64,000 nucleotides of DNA from Pseudoalteromonas fuliginea (GTDB lineage Bacteria > Pseudomonadota > Gammaproteobacteria > Enterobacterales > Alteromonadaceae), in the NCBI RefSeq assembly GCF_000690055.1, contig NZ_JJNZ01000017.1, positions 62,001 through 126,000 on the forward strand. Direction: 5' to 3'. Below are positions 37,716 through 49,156 of this stretch, piece by piece; within the stretch, counting starts at the first letter, position 1; each line of letters starts with the position of its first letter. Both the position numbers and the translations under genes were made by a program. The notes under the pieces were generated by a model that saw only the letters and a program-made list of their open reading frames with translations, was not told the DNA's origin and ran no database searches.

Positions 37716-40094
37716 ATGAAAACTCATATCGTAACAGTATTTCTATTTTTTCAGCTTTTTAGTGCTAATTTGCATGCTCAAGTATCATCCGAGACTACGC
37801 AAGTTCTATTAATTAATTCTATAAATCAAGATATGCCATGGCAGAAAAGTGTTGAGGTTGGATTACGTGCAGAATTAACTAGACAAGCTTTTGACTTTGA
37901 TCTCTTTGTTGAAAATATGGATGTTGGTCGCTTTGATGAAGTACAGCAAAAAAAAGTGATGAAACTGTATTTACAGCAAAAGTATCAGAACAGAAAAATT
38001 GATATCATTGTTACTCAATCGGTATCAGCTGCAGCGTTATTGACTGAATTTTATGGTTTTTTCCCAGATGTACCAAAAATATATCTAGAGCCAGGCGCTA
38101 ATTTTACAGTACCTGAGAGTATCAATACGGTTACAATAAATGCTAAATTAGACTACAAGCAGGCAACTCAAGATGCAGTTAATTTAATAAACCCAAAAGA
38201 GCTCATTGTTATTTTAGATACGACGAATGACATGGGGCGTAATTTTTATCAAAATCTTCTTCCGGTTATTGGTAATGATTTTCCTCATTTGAGGATAAAA
38301 AAATGGTTTGATGTGCCAACCGAGACCTTAATAAATAAAATAAATAATGCCCCATCTGATGCCATTGTATTGTTTACTCCTATTTTTCGAAAGTATAAGG
38401 GGAAGCAGTTAAGTCCTTTTCAGTTTGTAAAATTACTAACAAGTGATAACCAAGCTCCTATTTTTAGTTATTGGCATGCGTTATTAGGTTCTGGTATTGT
38501 TGGCGGGTACTTATTATCGGGCGAAACCATTGGTAATCGCATCGCAGAATCAATCATTTTTTTTAAGGAAAATAAAAGCTTAAAACCGATTGATGATGAA
38601 AAACTCAGTGCGCACTATTATGATTGGAGACAATTAAAAAAGTTTAAAATAGATCCTCAACGTTTACCCCAAGGGTCGATGCTTTCCTATTACGAACCTA
38701 CCTATTTTGAAGAAAACAAAATGCTTATTTATAGCGCAATTATTATTATATTAACGCTAAGTAGTTTTTTAATGTTTTTTTTAATTTTGAATAGCAAACG
38801 CGTACAGCTGTTAAAAGAGTTAGATAGCGAAAAATTAAAACTAGAATTTCGTGTTGAGCAACGAACCAAAGAGTTATTAACAGCAAAAGATGAAGCGGAG
38901 CATTTAGCTTTGGTTAAATCAGAGTTTTTGGCTAATATGAGTCATGAGATAAGAACCCCAATGAATGGAGTTATAGGCCTCACCAATATTTTACTTGAAA
39001 GTGAATTGCCACTAAAACAAAGGCAGTACCTAGATAAAATTAAATACTCTTCGGATCAATTGTTAATCGTGATAAACGATATCTTAGACTTTTCTAAAAT
39101 TGAATCAGGAAATACTAACCTCGAAGAATTTCCTTTTTCGGTTAACGCTGTTGTAGATTACATAAAAACAACGTTTGAAAACCAAGCTCAGGACAAGGGC
39201 ATTAAATTTATAGTTAATGTAGCGTCAAATGTTCCACCTGATTTAGTCGGAGATGTTGTTCGCATTAATCAAGTGCTATTAAATTTATGCTCTAATGCAA
39301 TAAAGTTTACTTCACACGGGAAGGTGTCTGTTTGCATTCATGCAGAGCAAATACTGAACGATGATGAATCAATATTAATACACTTTATTGTTAAAGATTC
39401 AGGCATTGGTATCGCACCTCAAAACGTATCTCACTTATTTGATGCATTTACGCAAGAAGATAGCTCTACGACCCGAAACTTTGGCGGCACAGGATTAGGT
39501 TTAACAATAAGTAGACGTTTGTGTAAGTTAATGGAAGGCGATATTTCTGTCGTAAGTACGCAACATTTAGGCAGTGAATTTACTGCATCAGTGAAAGTAA
39601 AAGTTAATAAGAAAATTGTTATTGCAGATTCTTTCAATTCAATTCAAACCAGTATTTTAGATTCAAAAAATTCAGCTAATCATCCATCTTTAATTGGTTT
39701 AAAGGTGTTAGTAGCCGAAGATAACGAGATTAACAAATTAGTTATTACCGCAATGTTGGAGAAAAAAGGTGTGGTAATTCATTTAGTCGATAATGGGTTT
39801 GAATGTATTCAAGCCCATAAATCTCAACAATTCGACTTAATATTAATGGATATCCATATGCCAATTATGGATGGTATTGAAGCGAGTAAAATGATACGAA
39901 ATGACAGCGATAAAACGATTGCCAATATTCCAATCATCGCTTTAACAGCTAATGTTATGGAAAATGATATTGCATACTATTTATCCGTTGGCATGAATGC
40001 ACATGTGGCCAAGCCGACCAAAGCATCTGAGCTGTATCGTATTATTGATCAGTGTTTAAAAAGCAACTCAGATTATTTCGATAAAACACAGTAA
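37716..40094 (+). CDS. Hybrid sensor histidine kinase with periplasmic substrate-binding-like sensor
   Basis: Two-component sensor. I choose ATG 37716 ([13 protein letters not shown]), with GGGA just before; it gives a clean signal sequence ending near NLHAQ. Residues 20-330 look like an ABC substrate-binding fold of the ABC_sub_bind type ([20 protein letters not shown]). One membrane segment follows near 340-360, a coiled linker, then HisKA with His410 in [11 protein letters not shown], HATPase_c ([23 protein letters not shown]), and a receiver domain with Asp712 in [11 protein letters not shown]. There is no Hpt domain and no adjacent response regulator, so its partner is elsewhere. The ligand is unknown. 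Confidence 0.92.
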   Translation: MKTHIVTVFLFFQLFSANLHAQVSSETTQVLLINSINQDMPWQKSVEVGLRAELTRQAFDFDLFVENMDVGRFDEVQQKKVMKLYLQQKYQNRKIDIIVTQSVSAAALLTEFYGFFPDVPKIYLEPGANFTVPESINTVTINAKLDYKQATQDAVNLINPKELIVILDTTNDMGRNFYQNLLPVIGNDFPHLRIKKWFDVPTETLINKINNAPSDAIVLFTPIFRKYKGKQLSPFQFVKLLTSDNQAPIFSYWHALLGSGIVGGYLLSGETIGNRIAESIIFFKENKSLKPIDDEKLSAHYYDWRQLKKFKIDPQRLPQGSMLSYYEPTYFEENKMLIYSAIIIILTLSSFLMFFLILNSKRVQLLKELDSEKLKLEFRVEQRTKELLTAKDEAEHLALVKSEFLANMSHEIRTPMNGVIGLTNILLESELPLKQRQYLDKIKYSSDQLLIVINDILDFSKIESGNTNLEEFPFSVNAVVDYIKTTFENQAQDKGIKFIVNVASNVPPDLVGDVVRINQVLLNLCSNAIKFTSHGKVSVCIHAEQILNDDESILIHFIVKDSGIGIAPQNVSHLFDAFTQEDSSTTRNFGGTGLGLTISRRLCKLMEGDISVVSTQHLGSEFTASVKVKVNKKIVIADSFNSIQTSILDSKNSANHPSLIGLKVLVAEDNEINKLVITAMLEKKGVVIHLVDNGFECIQAHKSQQFDLILMDIHMPIMDGIEASKMIRNDSDKTIANIPIIALTANVMENDIAYYLSVGMNAHVAKPTKASELYRIIDQCLKSNSDYFDKTQ

Positions 40095-40542
40095 TTAAAG
40101 AGATTTAAGGAATCTAAAAATATATATAGTCGTTTAATTTTGTTGACTTCAATTTAATATAAATTAAGTGTTTATGTCTTATTTTGTGATATTAAAATAG
40201 ATCAAATTAGGCCCATAAATGCTGAGCATATGATAGCCGTAGCTGGCTAACGAAAATAAATTTAAGTACATTATGGTTCAATGTGTTAGTAAATTATTTA
40301 GTCACGATTCAGGTTAAATATACTGTTTGCCTGTCGGGATTATTGATCAATGCTCTATTTAGGAGATCTATAGAGAGTCAGTGGAATGATAATCATTGCT
40401 TTAGATCGCTTAAATTCATAATTCCTCGTTTATATAGAGCTTTTTTAAAATTAGTAATGAACATTTAAACTTGCTTTATTGACTTGTGCTAATGGGGATC
40501 TTGAACAACACTTTAGTTATTAATTTAACGAGTGGGCAAGCT
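40095..40542. other. Intergenic stretch before the EAL gene
   Basis: About 400-450 AT-rich bases without a supportable gene or a hairpin with T-run. A 61-codon frame at 40283-40468 lacks a ribosome-binding site and a protein-like composition. A promoter for the EAL gene is expected here but none stands out. Confidence 0.5.
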
Positions 40543-42225
40543 ATGCAAAAGGAAAGGTTCTGGATTTTTAATCAATTTAAAGTCATCTATTTTTCCCTGC
40601 TTGCATTAATAATTTTGGGTTTTAATTTTATTTTGAATGATGCATTACATGAAAAAATACATCACTCAGGCCAGCTATTAGTTAAACAAGTTTTTGAACT
40701 TGAAATAACCCCCTCTTCAAATAATAAGATACTTGCAGCCCTCGTAAAAAATGAAGGGTTTATGCTTAAGCCGAATTCATCTCTTACGCACTTTGGTCAT
40801 ATTATAAAGTTAGAGCTAGAGGTCTATAACTATAAAACGCTGAGCTTAAATCTATACCACCCTCCTGTATGGATAATAGAAAGCTATTTATTTATATTGC
40901 TTAACTTGGTTATGTTTGGAGCTGCTAGCTGGTTTTATCGTTGGTGGAACACGTTACATGTCAACAATATTTCACGTTCGAAAAACTTACTCGCCAGCAC
41001 AACTCCATCAGTTAAAGAGCACAATACACAGGTTGTTAAAGTATTAAAAAATTTCGAATTAAGCTCGCTGTACACAACAGCACCTGTATGTCACAGCTTG
41101 TTTGTACTGGTTCAATGTAATTGCCATTTTGATAACAATATTGATAAAGAAGCCAGCTTTGAAGTGTTAATGGTGAAAAACTTTTCTGAATTGAGTTGTG
41201 TTTCAGTAAGGTTATTAAATTGCGGTAACTTAGCGATTACATTATCAGAGGTTCCTTTTTCAGAACTTGAACGATATGTACAACATTTACATAAAAGTAT
41301 TTTTTTAGCATGCAGAAACTATCAAAAAAATATCACCAGAAAAGACATTAAAGTCGGTGCATGTGATTATCGGCTTAGAGCTGATCAAGCAACTGTTTAT
41401 CAGCTTGCAAAAGCTGCTTTAGTTTTATCCCAACGTAGCTTGTTAAAGCATTGTCATCGATTACCTCTAAATCAAAGTCAAACACGAGTACTTTCTAGTA
41501 AACAAGTTATCGATAATATTAAAAAGAATAAGTTTATACTTTTTTTTCAGCCTCTATTCGAACTCTCAAGTGGCGATATTTTACAACATGAAGTATTGCT
41601 TAGAGTTAGGCACAGTAAGCATGGTTTGATTGCTGCTCGCTATTTTATCGATCAAACGTATAGCCGCCAAGATACTTTAATATTAGATAAAGGTGTTTTA
41701 ATTCAAGTTAAAAAACTACTATTAGCAGAGCCTTCGCAATTAACCGTAAGTGTTAATTTATGTTCTGACAGCTGGATAAACAAAAAGTTTTGGAGCTGGT
41801 TTAGCGTTCAAATTAATGATTTTAAACTGAGTAGTAAGTTACAATTTGAAATAAGTGAAGTCGAGTTTTTTAATCATCATGAGGCTTTAAAGGACGTATT
41901 TATAATAATGAAAAAAGGAGGCTCTCGAATTATCATCGATAATGTAAAGTGTAGTGAAAATTTAATGAAGTTAGCTGACCACCAAGAGGTGTGTGGGTTA
42001 AAGTTATCGTATGAGTTAGTACATCTAGTGGATGAAAAAACACAAAACCAAAATCAAATAAAAACAATTATAAGTATAAGTAATACATTAAACTTACCTG
42101 TGTTTGCGGTGGGTGTTGAAACTCAAAAAGAGCTATTAATGCTAACAAAATTAGGGGTAGCAGGGGCTCAAGGGTTTTATTTTTCAGAGCCGTTAGAGGA
42201 ACTCACTCAGGCCGTATTTCATTAA
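40543..42225 (+). CDS. CsrD/MshH-like membrane protein with degenerate EAL domain
   Basis: Membrane protein with two segments (about 13-33 and 109-130 from the chosen start). A central region resembles a decayed GGDEF domain without the GGDEF sequence. The C-terminal EAL-like domain (about 325-560) keeps EVLLR in place of EALLR, VNL, a FEISE glutamate and GAQGF. The DDFG loop is replaced by IDNVKC, and KLS replaces KLD, so hydrolysis of cyclic di-GMP is unlikely. Such decay in both domains, and a position between ssb and mreB, suggest CsrD/MshH, which promotes turnover of Csr small RNAs. In-frame GTG 40486 or ATG 40492 are alternative starts. Confidence 0.75.
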   Translation: MQKERFWIFNQFKVIYFSLLALIILGFNFILNDALHEKIHHSGQLLVKQVFELEITPSSNNKILAALVKNEGFMLKPNSSLTHFGHIIKLELEVYNYKTLSLNLYHPPVWIIESYLFILLNLVMFGAASWFYRWWNTLHVNNISRSKNLLASTTPSVKEHNTQVVKVLKNFELSSLYTTAPVCHSLFVLVQCNCHFDNNIDKEASFEVLMVKNFSELSCVSVRLLNCGNLAITLSEVPFSELERYVQHLHKSIFLACRNYQKNITRKDIKVGACDYRLRADQATVYQLAKAALVLSQRSLLKHCHRLPLNQSQTRVLSSKQVIDNIKKNKFILFFQPLFELSSGDILQHEVLLRVRHSKHGLIAARYFIDQTYSRQDTLILDKGVLIQVKKLLLAEPSQLTVSVNLCSDSWINKKFWSWFSVQINDFKLSSKLQFEISEVEFFNHHEALKDVFIIMKKGGSRIIIDNVKCSENLMKLADHQEVCGLKLSYELVHLVDEKTQNQNQIKTIISISNTLNLPVFAVGVETQKELLMLTKLGVAGAQGFYFSEPLEELTQAVFH

Positions 42226-43130
42226 ATCAGATCTCTATACCTTAACCCGTTTAAACCTTGCATTCCTCCTGTATGTATCGCCATAATTTTACTACCTGTA
42301 GGGAAAAAATCTTTTTCAATTAATTGCCAAAGTGCATACATCATTTTACCACTATAAATTGGCTCCAAAGGAAGTTGATGTTCATCACTCATTTTTTGAC
42401 AGAACTGCCATAGTTCGGGTGTGAACTTACCATACCCTCCATCGTGAAAATCAGTGAGTAGTTGCCAATTATTTTGCTTATCGGCTTTATTACTTAATTT
42501 ACCTACCTCTTTTTTTAAGTAATCTGCTTGTTTTAATACAGCAACCCCTATTATTTGGGTGGTTTCTTCACTGCCTTCAATTAGACCCGCTAATGTACCG
42601 CCACTACCTGTAGGACAAATTAGGTAGTCATGCTTAGGAAGGCTTTTTGCTAACTCAGTACAGCCCAATAGAGCAAAAGAGTTAGTACCACCTTCAGGAA
42701 GTATATAGGCATTAGGAAAGCGAGCTTGAAGTGACTTTAAGTAATCATCATCGTTTCGTCGTCGGTATTCAATACGATTAACAACGTGCAGCTTCATTCC
42801 GCATTGCTTTGCAAATTCAAGTGTGGGGTTATTACTGTCGAGCTCAGGGCCTCGTATAATTGCGTGCGTAGTTAAACCAAATTCTTTTCCGGCAGCAGCA
42901 CAAGCATGAATATGATTTGAAAAGGCGCCTCCGAAAGTCAGTAATTCAGTTTTTCCAAGTTTCTGCATATTGGCTAGGTTATATTTTAATTTACGCCATT
43001 TATTACCACTTATTAATGGGTGTATTAAGTCATCTCGTTGAATACTCACAGAGATATTTTTGTTTTTTAGAAGCTGAGAGTCTATTTTTTGAATATAATT
43101 ATTTTCTTTTATTTTTAATTGCTTAGACAT
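42222..43130 (-). CDS. PLP-dependent ACC deaminase / D-cysteine desulfhydrase family enzyme
   Basis: Fold-type II PLP enzyme. The PLP lysine is Lys44 in SGNKWRKLKY; FGGAFSNHIHACAAAGKEFG and PTGSGGTLAGL bind cofactor and phosphate. Members deaminate 1-aminocyclopropane-1-carboxylate or desulfhydrate D-cysteine; the sequence is not enough to choose, and bacterial chromosomal copies are more often D-cysteine desulfhydrases. At 302 aa it is slightly short (about 330 usual). It converges with the EAL gene and overlaps its stop by three bases; upstream lies repeat-bearing DNA. Confidence 0.85.
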   Translation of the reverse strand: MSKQLKIKENNYIQKIDSQLLKNKNISVSIQRDDLIHPLISGNKWRKLKYNLANMQKLGKTELLTFGGAFSNHIHACAAAGKEFGLTTHAIIRGPELDSNNPTLEFAKQCGMKLHVVNRIEYRRRNDDDYLKSLQARFPNAYILPEGGTNSFALLGCTELAKSLPKHDYLICPTGSGGTLAGLIEGSEETTQIIGVAVLKQADYLKKEVGKLSNKADKQNNWQLLTDFHDGGYGKFTPELWQFCQKMSDEHQLPLEPIYSGKMMYALWQLIEKDFFPTGSKIMAIHTGGMQGLNGLRYRDLI

Positions 43131-44050
43131 TTTATCTTCTGTTTTTGTTTAGTGCATTGATAATAAATATATGATTAATCCGCAGCCTACTTAGGGTTAA
43201 TCTATTATTTTAGAGTGCTACATTGTATTTTTAAAGGTGCACCATAGGCAAGTAATCTACACATGTAGCGTATCAATACATGGATGTAGAAATATCTTAG
43301 TTTATGCTTGGGCAATTAAGCATTAAAAACCTTATCGTGATTTTTATAAAGGTATATGAACGTTGGATAATAGATTTAAATATCATCATAGCTCTATGTT
43401 TTAAGGTCCAAGGTCTATTTTCCTTTCGGGGTTGAATTTTCAGCAGCAGGTTTGGTTTTTAGGCAAGGCAGAGTCTATGTTATGTGGTTATACCAACCTG
43501 CTTATATAGGGTTTATTTAACGATAATAAAATAGCGCATAAAACTATTCGATAAGCAGCATAAATGCCAACTGCGTTGTCCTTTGGGATCGTCTTAGGGG
43601 CAATTTATTTTTTATTTATTCTTACATGGACGTAAGTCATTAGAGTAACGCAGAAGCAGTTACTAAGCCTACGAGGTTACAAATTTCGCGCCGCGATTAA
43701 ATAGCCCCTAGATAGAACAAGTTTGATTCTTAAAAGATCAACAGGCTCTGGTAAGTCCCTTACCTAGAGTTCAGGTTAGGTCGCGTTATTTATAAAGTCA
43801 TATTTTTAAATGCAATACAAAAGTCTTGTTAATACTGAAAAGACGGGAAGTGAACTTGTGGCTATTTTATAATTTTGCCGCTTAAAGGGAAATGATCGGG
43901 TTATTTACTGGCGTGGTACACGTGAATAGTTGTAAACTCAGATAATAATTGAACAAAGCTTGTATTTTGTGCTGCAAGTACATAGCATAAGGCTTTAATT
44001 ATAAAAAATAATAACGACCAAATAATTGCCGCTTTTTGGGACTGGAATAT
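43131..44050. repeat. Gene-free region with a dispersed palindromic repeat
   Basis: No gene in 0.9 kb. Bases about 43430-43570 share ordered stretches with 58490-58645: TTTTAGGCAAGG, CTATGTTATGTGGTTA, CGATAAGCAGCATAAATGCC, and, in a different place, TTTATTTAACGATA and AGAGTTCAGGTTA. Arms CTTAGGGGCAATTTATTT (43593-43610) and GATTAAATAGCCCCTAGA (43695-43712) are inverted copies (15 of 18 pair), so a long hairpin can form. It looks like a decayed MITE-like or intergenic repeat; no transposase is present. Confidence 0.6.
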
Positions 44051-46093
44051 ATGCGAATTACTCCTTTATCTCTGTTAATTTCAGCTAGTTTGTTAGCTAG
44101 TAGTGCATTTGCACAAGATACAGCAACTGTAACTGGAATTGAGTCAGAAATTAGTATTAAACAAACAGAATACGATAGCTCGACAAGAATACTTGATAAA
44201 CATCTTAAAGAAGAAAATCAGTTACAAACTCAACTGGAGTTACTTCGTTCTCGTTCAACTGAATTAGATAAAGAAAAAAACCAAGCACTTGACGCAATGA
44301 ACGAAATGTATCGTCGCTTAATTGACGATCCTACGTTAGATATCAGTACAACTCAGTCGCGTTATCAAAAAGCGGTGGTTGATCACAAGCAAAATAAAGA
44401 CGATATTTCTATGCAGTTGGCGGCAATTGCATCCCACCGTAAAGACATTGAACAGATCCGTGTTGCTAAGCATACGTTACTAAACACCTTAGAGAGTTTA
44501 AAAGAGCAACTAACAACAGCGCGAGTTGAACGTTTACGTAATGAGTTTACGCGTGAGGGTACGCTAGAAGTTAATCATACAATTAACTGTAAACGCACCG
44601 AAACACTTGCAGCTTGTGAACAACGCGGCCAACAAATGGGCTTACAAAAAGCAACAAAACGTTTTGTAGACCAAATTTTTGCCAACTTAACGGAAGAGCG
44701 CTTAGTAGAGCCAAAACGTAATATGGCGGGCGCTCAAGTACAAATTTTAAGTAGTCATGTAGTGAGCAGCGCCTTTAGTGGGCAAGGTAATTACAACGTT
44801 AATTTAAGCGTCACAATGCGTGGTGAAGTCAACAGCAGTCGTTTATGTAACTTACTAAGTGTTGATAACCATTATTGTTCTGAGTATGGGACACCACTTA
44901 CCGCTGTGTATCAGCCGACTTATGGCACTACTTTTTCAGATAGTCAGTTAACATTCAGTAATAGCGCGGATAATAGCGCAACAGTTCAGGTATCTCGTTT
45001 AGATGAGCCGTCAGTAAGTAATTACACAATGAAACCTGTTGCTAGCAATAATCGTGTTATTACCACAAATGATAACAATAAACAGGTAGAGTTAACGCTT
45101 CGCTCTAATGTTTACGACGACGAAGTTTTTATTGATGGTGTTAGTTTTGGTTCCACTCGTTTAGTAACTAGTTTACCGCGTGGAGTTCATAATGTAGAAG
45201 TGCGTAAGTTGGGTTACAAACCCTACCAAGCACGTGTAGATTTAAATAAAGCACAGACTATTCATGTAAATTTAGTAAAAAAGCCTGAGTCGATTGCTGC
45301 ACCGACATACACTCGTGAGCAAACAGAAGTGACTACCCGTCAGGTTAATGAAAATATAAATGTATTAAATGAAAATGTTCAGACCGCTGTTGTTGTTATT
45401 CCAGCAGGCAAGTTTAAAATGGGCGATATTAACGGTAATGGTTTAGCGAATGAGCGTCCGGTTGTTGAAAAAGTGATCGCCAATTCATTTGCGATGCAAA
45501 GTCGAGAAGTGACCGTTGGAGCCTATGAAAAATTTGTAGCAAATACCGGTTACAAAACACAAGCAGAGCAAAATAAAGGGTGCGCATATTATTTAAATGG
45601 CGAACCAGTATGGGAAGCAAACTTAAATTGGCGCAACCCAGGATTTGATCAAAATAGTAACTTTCCTGCTGTATGCTTAACCTATAACGATGCTAAAGCG
45701 TATGCAGAATGGTTATCAGGTCAAACCGGGCAGCAATTTCGTTTACCTAATGAAGTTGAATGGGAATATGCTGCACGAGCCGGTACTGAAACCGAATACC
45801 CTTGGGGTAACGAAATTGGTAAAGGTTTAGCTAACTGTGGTTGGTGTGGTAGTGAATGGTCAAATAAGCGCGCTGCACCAGTTGGTTCTTTTTCACCGAA
45901 TGCATTTGGACTATACGATACCGTAGGTAATGTATGGGAATGGACCAATAAAGAATCAGGTGAATCTGATATTGCAGTAAGAGGTGGGGCGTGGAATTTT
46001 GCACCAAGTCTTGCTCGTGCTTCAACGCGCTTAATTTTAGCACCTGATTTTAGATCTAATTACATTGGTTTTCGTCTAGTACGTGAACGATAA
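44051..46093 (+). CDS. Exported coiled-coil / PEGA / SUMF1-like protein
   Basis: I choose ATG 44051 over an in-frame TTG 15 bases earlier; it yields a signal sequence ending SSAFAQ. Residues about 28-165 are a coiled coil. Residues 180-300 carry a folded region with four cysteines. A PEGA-type beta domain lies at about 345-405 (EVFIDGVSFGSTR, RGVHNVEVRKLGYKPYQ), and a formylglycine-generating-enzyme-like (SUMF1) domain at about 446-680 (IPAGKFKMGD, FRLPNEVEWEYAARAGTE, GNVWEWT, RGGAW). The copper-site cysteines of true FGE near the end are absent (AVRGGAWNFAPSLARAS), so it is probably not a sulfatase-maturing enzyme but a binding or structural protein. Confidence 0.85.
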   Translation: MRITPLSLLISASLLASSAFAQDTATVTGIESEISIKQTEYDSSTRILDKHLKEENQLQTQLELLRSRSTELDKEKNQALDAMNEMYRRLIDDPTLDISTTQSRYQKAVVDHKQNKDDISMQLAAIASHRKDIEQIRVAKHTLLNTLESLKEQLTTARVERLRNEFTREGTLEVNHTINCKRTETLAACEQRGQQMGLQKATKRFVDQIFANLTEERLVEPKRNMAGAQVQILSSHVVSSAFSGQGNYNVNLSVTMRGEVNSSRLCNLLSVDNHYCSEYGTPLTAVYQPTYGTTFSDSQLTFSNSADNSATVQVSRLDEPSVSNYTMKPVASNNRVITTNDNNKQVELTLRSNVYDDEVFIDGVSFGSTRLVTSLPRGVHNVEVRKLGYKPYQARVDLNKAQTIHVNLVKKPESIAAPTYTREQTEVTTRQVNENINVLNENVQTAVVVIPAGKFKMGDINGNGLANERPVVEKVIANSFAMQSREVTVGAYEKFVANTGYKTQAEQNKGCAYYLNGEPVWEANLNWRNPGFDQNSNFPAVCLTYNDAKAYAEWLSGQTGQQFRLPNEVEWEYAARAGTETEYPWGNEIGKGLANCGWCGSEWSNKRAAPVGSFSPNAFGLYDTVGNVWEWTNKESGESDIAVRGGAWNFAPSLARASTRLILAPDFRSNYIGFRLVRER

Positions 46094-46101
46094 AATTTAA
46101 G

Positions 46102-46124
46102 AAGGAAGCTTAGCTTCCTTTTTT
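46102..46124 (+). terminator. Terminator of the SUMF1-like gene
   Basis: Stem AAGGAAGC / GCTTCCTT with loop TTA and a T-run, nine bases after the stop. Confidence 0.88.
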
Positions 46125-46194
46125 CACAAATTTACAAAGGCAGCTGCGCTTTATATTGCTCACATAACTAAGCATGTTAAAGTAAGGCAGCTAA

Positions 46195-47270
<1,076 letters not shown>

Positions 47271-47271
<1 letters not shown>

Positions 47272-48113
47272 TGAAATTAATGTTTGGACGAGCCGTCTCC
47301 TTACAACTGCGACTTTTTGTCGCAGTGTTTTTGAGTATCGTACTCATAATTGGTGATAGATACACACAAGGTGGTACGGTTGTTCGTACTAGCCTCAATA
47401 CCCTCGTTAGCCCGTTAATTTATGTTGCTAATTTACCATACGAACTTTTTAGTTTTAGTGCCAAAAGCCTGCATACACGGGATCAACTTCTTACTGAAAA
47501 CGAAGCGCTTAAAAAAAAGCAAATGTTACAAAGTGAGCAACTTCAGCAATATCAATTCTTAGCCAGAGAAAATCAAAAACTACGTGCCTTACTTGGCTCA
47601 TCGGCAAAGCAGTCTAATCGTAAAATTATTGCGCAAGTGCTTTCAGTTCATTCAAATCCATATAGTCACCAAGTGGTAATTAATCGTGGTACAACCGATG
47701 AACTCAGTGAGGGGCAAGCCGTTATTGATGAAATGGGAGTGGTAGGGCAACTTACTAAAGTAGGATCGACGACATCACGGGTATTGCTAATGACAGACAC
47801 CACACATGCTACGCCGGTACGTATTTTACGTAATGATGTGCGCACCGTGGTCGAAGGCATTGGTAAAATTAATGTCGTTAAACTCTCGCATGTGCCACAT
47901 AGCTTAGATGTGCGTATTGGCGATGTACTCGTTACGTCAGGTTTAGGCGGCACATTCCCAGAAGGCTACCCCGTGGCTGTTGTAACTGAAATTAACCGAG
48001 ATGAAGGTCAGCCATTTGCTCAAGTATATGCCGAGCCAATTGCTCAGCTAGATCGTATTCGTTTATTAGTTATTTTGTGGCGCAATAAGCAGGAGCGTCT
48101 AAATAATGATTAG
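47271..48113 (+). CDS. mreC: Rod shape-determining protein MreC
   Basis: Bitopic protein linking MreB to PBP2/RodA. N-terminal membrane segment (about 12-27), coiled coil (about 70-105, ENEALKKKQMLQSEQLQQ), then two beta domains in the periplasm with VLSVHSNPYSHQVVINRGT and GDVLVTSGLGGTFPEGYPV. At 280 aa it is shorter than E. coli (367) because the C-terminal tail is missing, which is common outside enterics. It overlaps mreD by eight bases. Confidence 0.97.
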
Positions 48114-48585
48114 CCGTTATTCATTGTTAATAGGGTTGAGCATATTTTTTGCCTTAGTTATGGCGTTAATGCCATTACCTTTTTCGTTTGAACCATTTCG
48201 CCCTGATTGGGTATTACTTGTTTTGATGTATTGGTCACTTGCATTACCGCATCGTTTAAATATTGCTACAGCATGGGTGGTTGGCTTATTAATTGATTTA
48301 GCTTCTGGTTCGCCACTTGGTGTGAATTCACTGACTTATTCGATTTGTATTTTTGTAACTGCAAGCAATTTCCAAAAAATTCGTAATTTTTCGCTTTGGC
48401 AGCAAAGCTTATTAATTGGTTTGTTTTTAACGCTTTATCATTTAATGCAGTTTTGGTTAAATCACTTTTTACTCGGTGTTTATTTTAATCCACAATATTT
48501 ATGGCCAGTGCTTACCGGTATGGTGAGTTGGTTTTGGGTATTTTCATTACTTCGTAAGTACCGCAGACATTTTAGGATCAGGTAA
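48106..48585 (+). CDS. mreD: Rod shape-determining protein MreD
   Basis: Small integral membrane protein (159 aa) of the elongasome with five predicted segments and the family block FRPDWVLLVLMYWSLALPHR. Another is GLLIDLASGSPLGVNSL. It overlaps mreC and is immediately followed by maf. Confidence 0.96.
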   Translation: MISRYSLLIGLSIFFALVMALMPLPFSFEPFRPDWVLLVLMYWSLALPHRLNIATAWVVGLLIDLASGSPLGVNSLTYSICIFVTASNFQKIRNFSLWQQSLLIGLFLTLYHLMQFWLNHFLLGVYFNPQYLWPVLTGMVSWFWVFSLLRKYRRHFRIR

Positions 48586-49155
48586 ATGACTACCTCAGTG
48601 TATTTGGCATCAGCCTCTCCCCGCCGTAAAGAATTACTAAATCAGTTAGGCATCGAGTTTTCGCAATTTAGTGTTGATGCAGACGAAAGCCAGTTGCCTA
48701 ATGAGCAGCCGCATAATTATGTAGAGCGTTTAGCGCGTTTAAAGGCAAGCTTAGGTGTTGAGCTTGGCTATACCGACCGACCGGTGCTTGGTAGTGATAC
48801 AGTGGTTGTTATTGATAACGAGTCTTTATGTAAGCCTCGTGATGAAGCTGACTTTACGCAAACATTAAAGCGCTTATCAGGTAACACACATCAAGTGTTA
48901 ACGGCTATCGCATTTGCTAGTAAAGATAAAATACTTAGTTGCGTAGTAAGTACTGACGTTACGTTTAAAACCCTCACCGATGAAGAAATAAAAGCATATT
49001 GGCTAAGTGGTGAACCACAAGATAAAGCCGGTGGCTATGGAATACAAGGTTTAGGCGGTCGCTTTGTTACTCATATTTCGGGTAGCTATTTTTGTGTTGT
49101 AGGCTTACCTTTATATGAGACCGAACAATTATTACAAGCATTCTTAAGAAGGTAA
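48586..49155 (+). CDS. Maf-type nucleotide pyrophosphatase
   Basis: House-cleaning pyrophosphatase of the Maf/YhdE group, which hydrolyses dTTP, UTP and modified pyrimidine nucleotides. LASASPRRKELL is the nucleotide-binding start; VLGSDTVVV and DKAGGYGIQG are further signature segments. The 189-aa length is standard. The order mreBCD-maf-rng matches E. coli (yhdE), supporting the YhdE type. Confidence 0.95.
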   Translation: MTTSVYLASASPRRKELLNQLGIEFSQFSVDADESQLPNEQPHNYVERLARLKASLGVELGYTDRPVLGSDTVVVIDNESLCKPRDEADFTQTLKRLSGNTHQVLTAIAFASKDKILSCVVSTDVTFKTLTDEEIKAYWLSGEPQDKAGGYGIQGLGGRFVTHISGSYFCVVGLPLYETEQLLQAFLRR

Positions 49156-49156
49156 C

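Noticed and set aside
40283-40468. 61-codon frame between the histidine kinase and EAL genes
   Set aside because: No ribosome-binding site, no protein-like pattern, and no family; likely chance in AT-rich DNA.
44051-46093. True formylglycine-generating enzyme
   Set aside because: The C-terminal cysteine pair needed for copper and catalysis is missing and no sulfatase gene is near.
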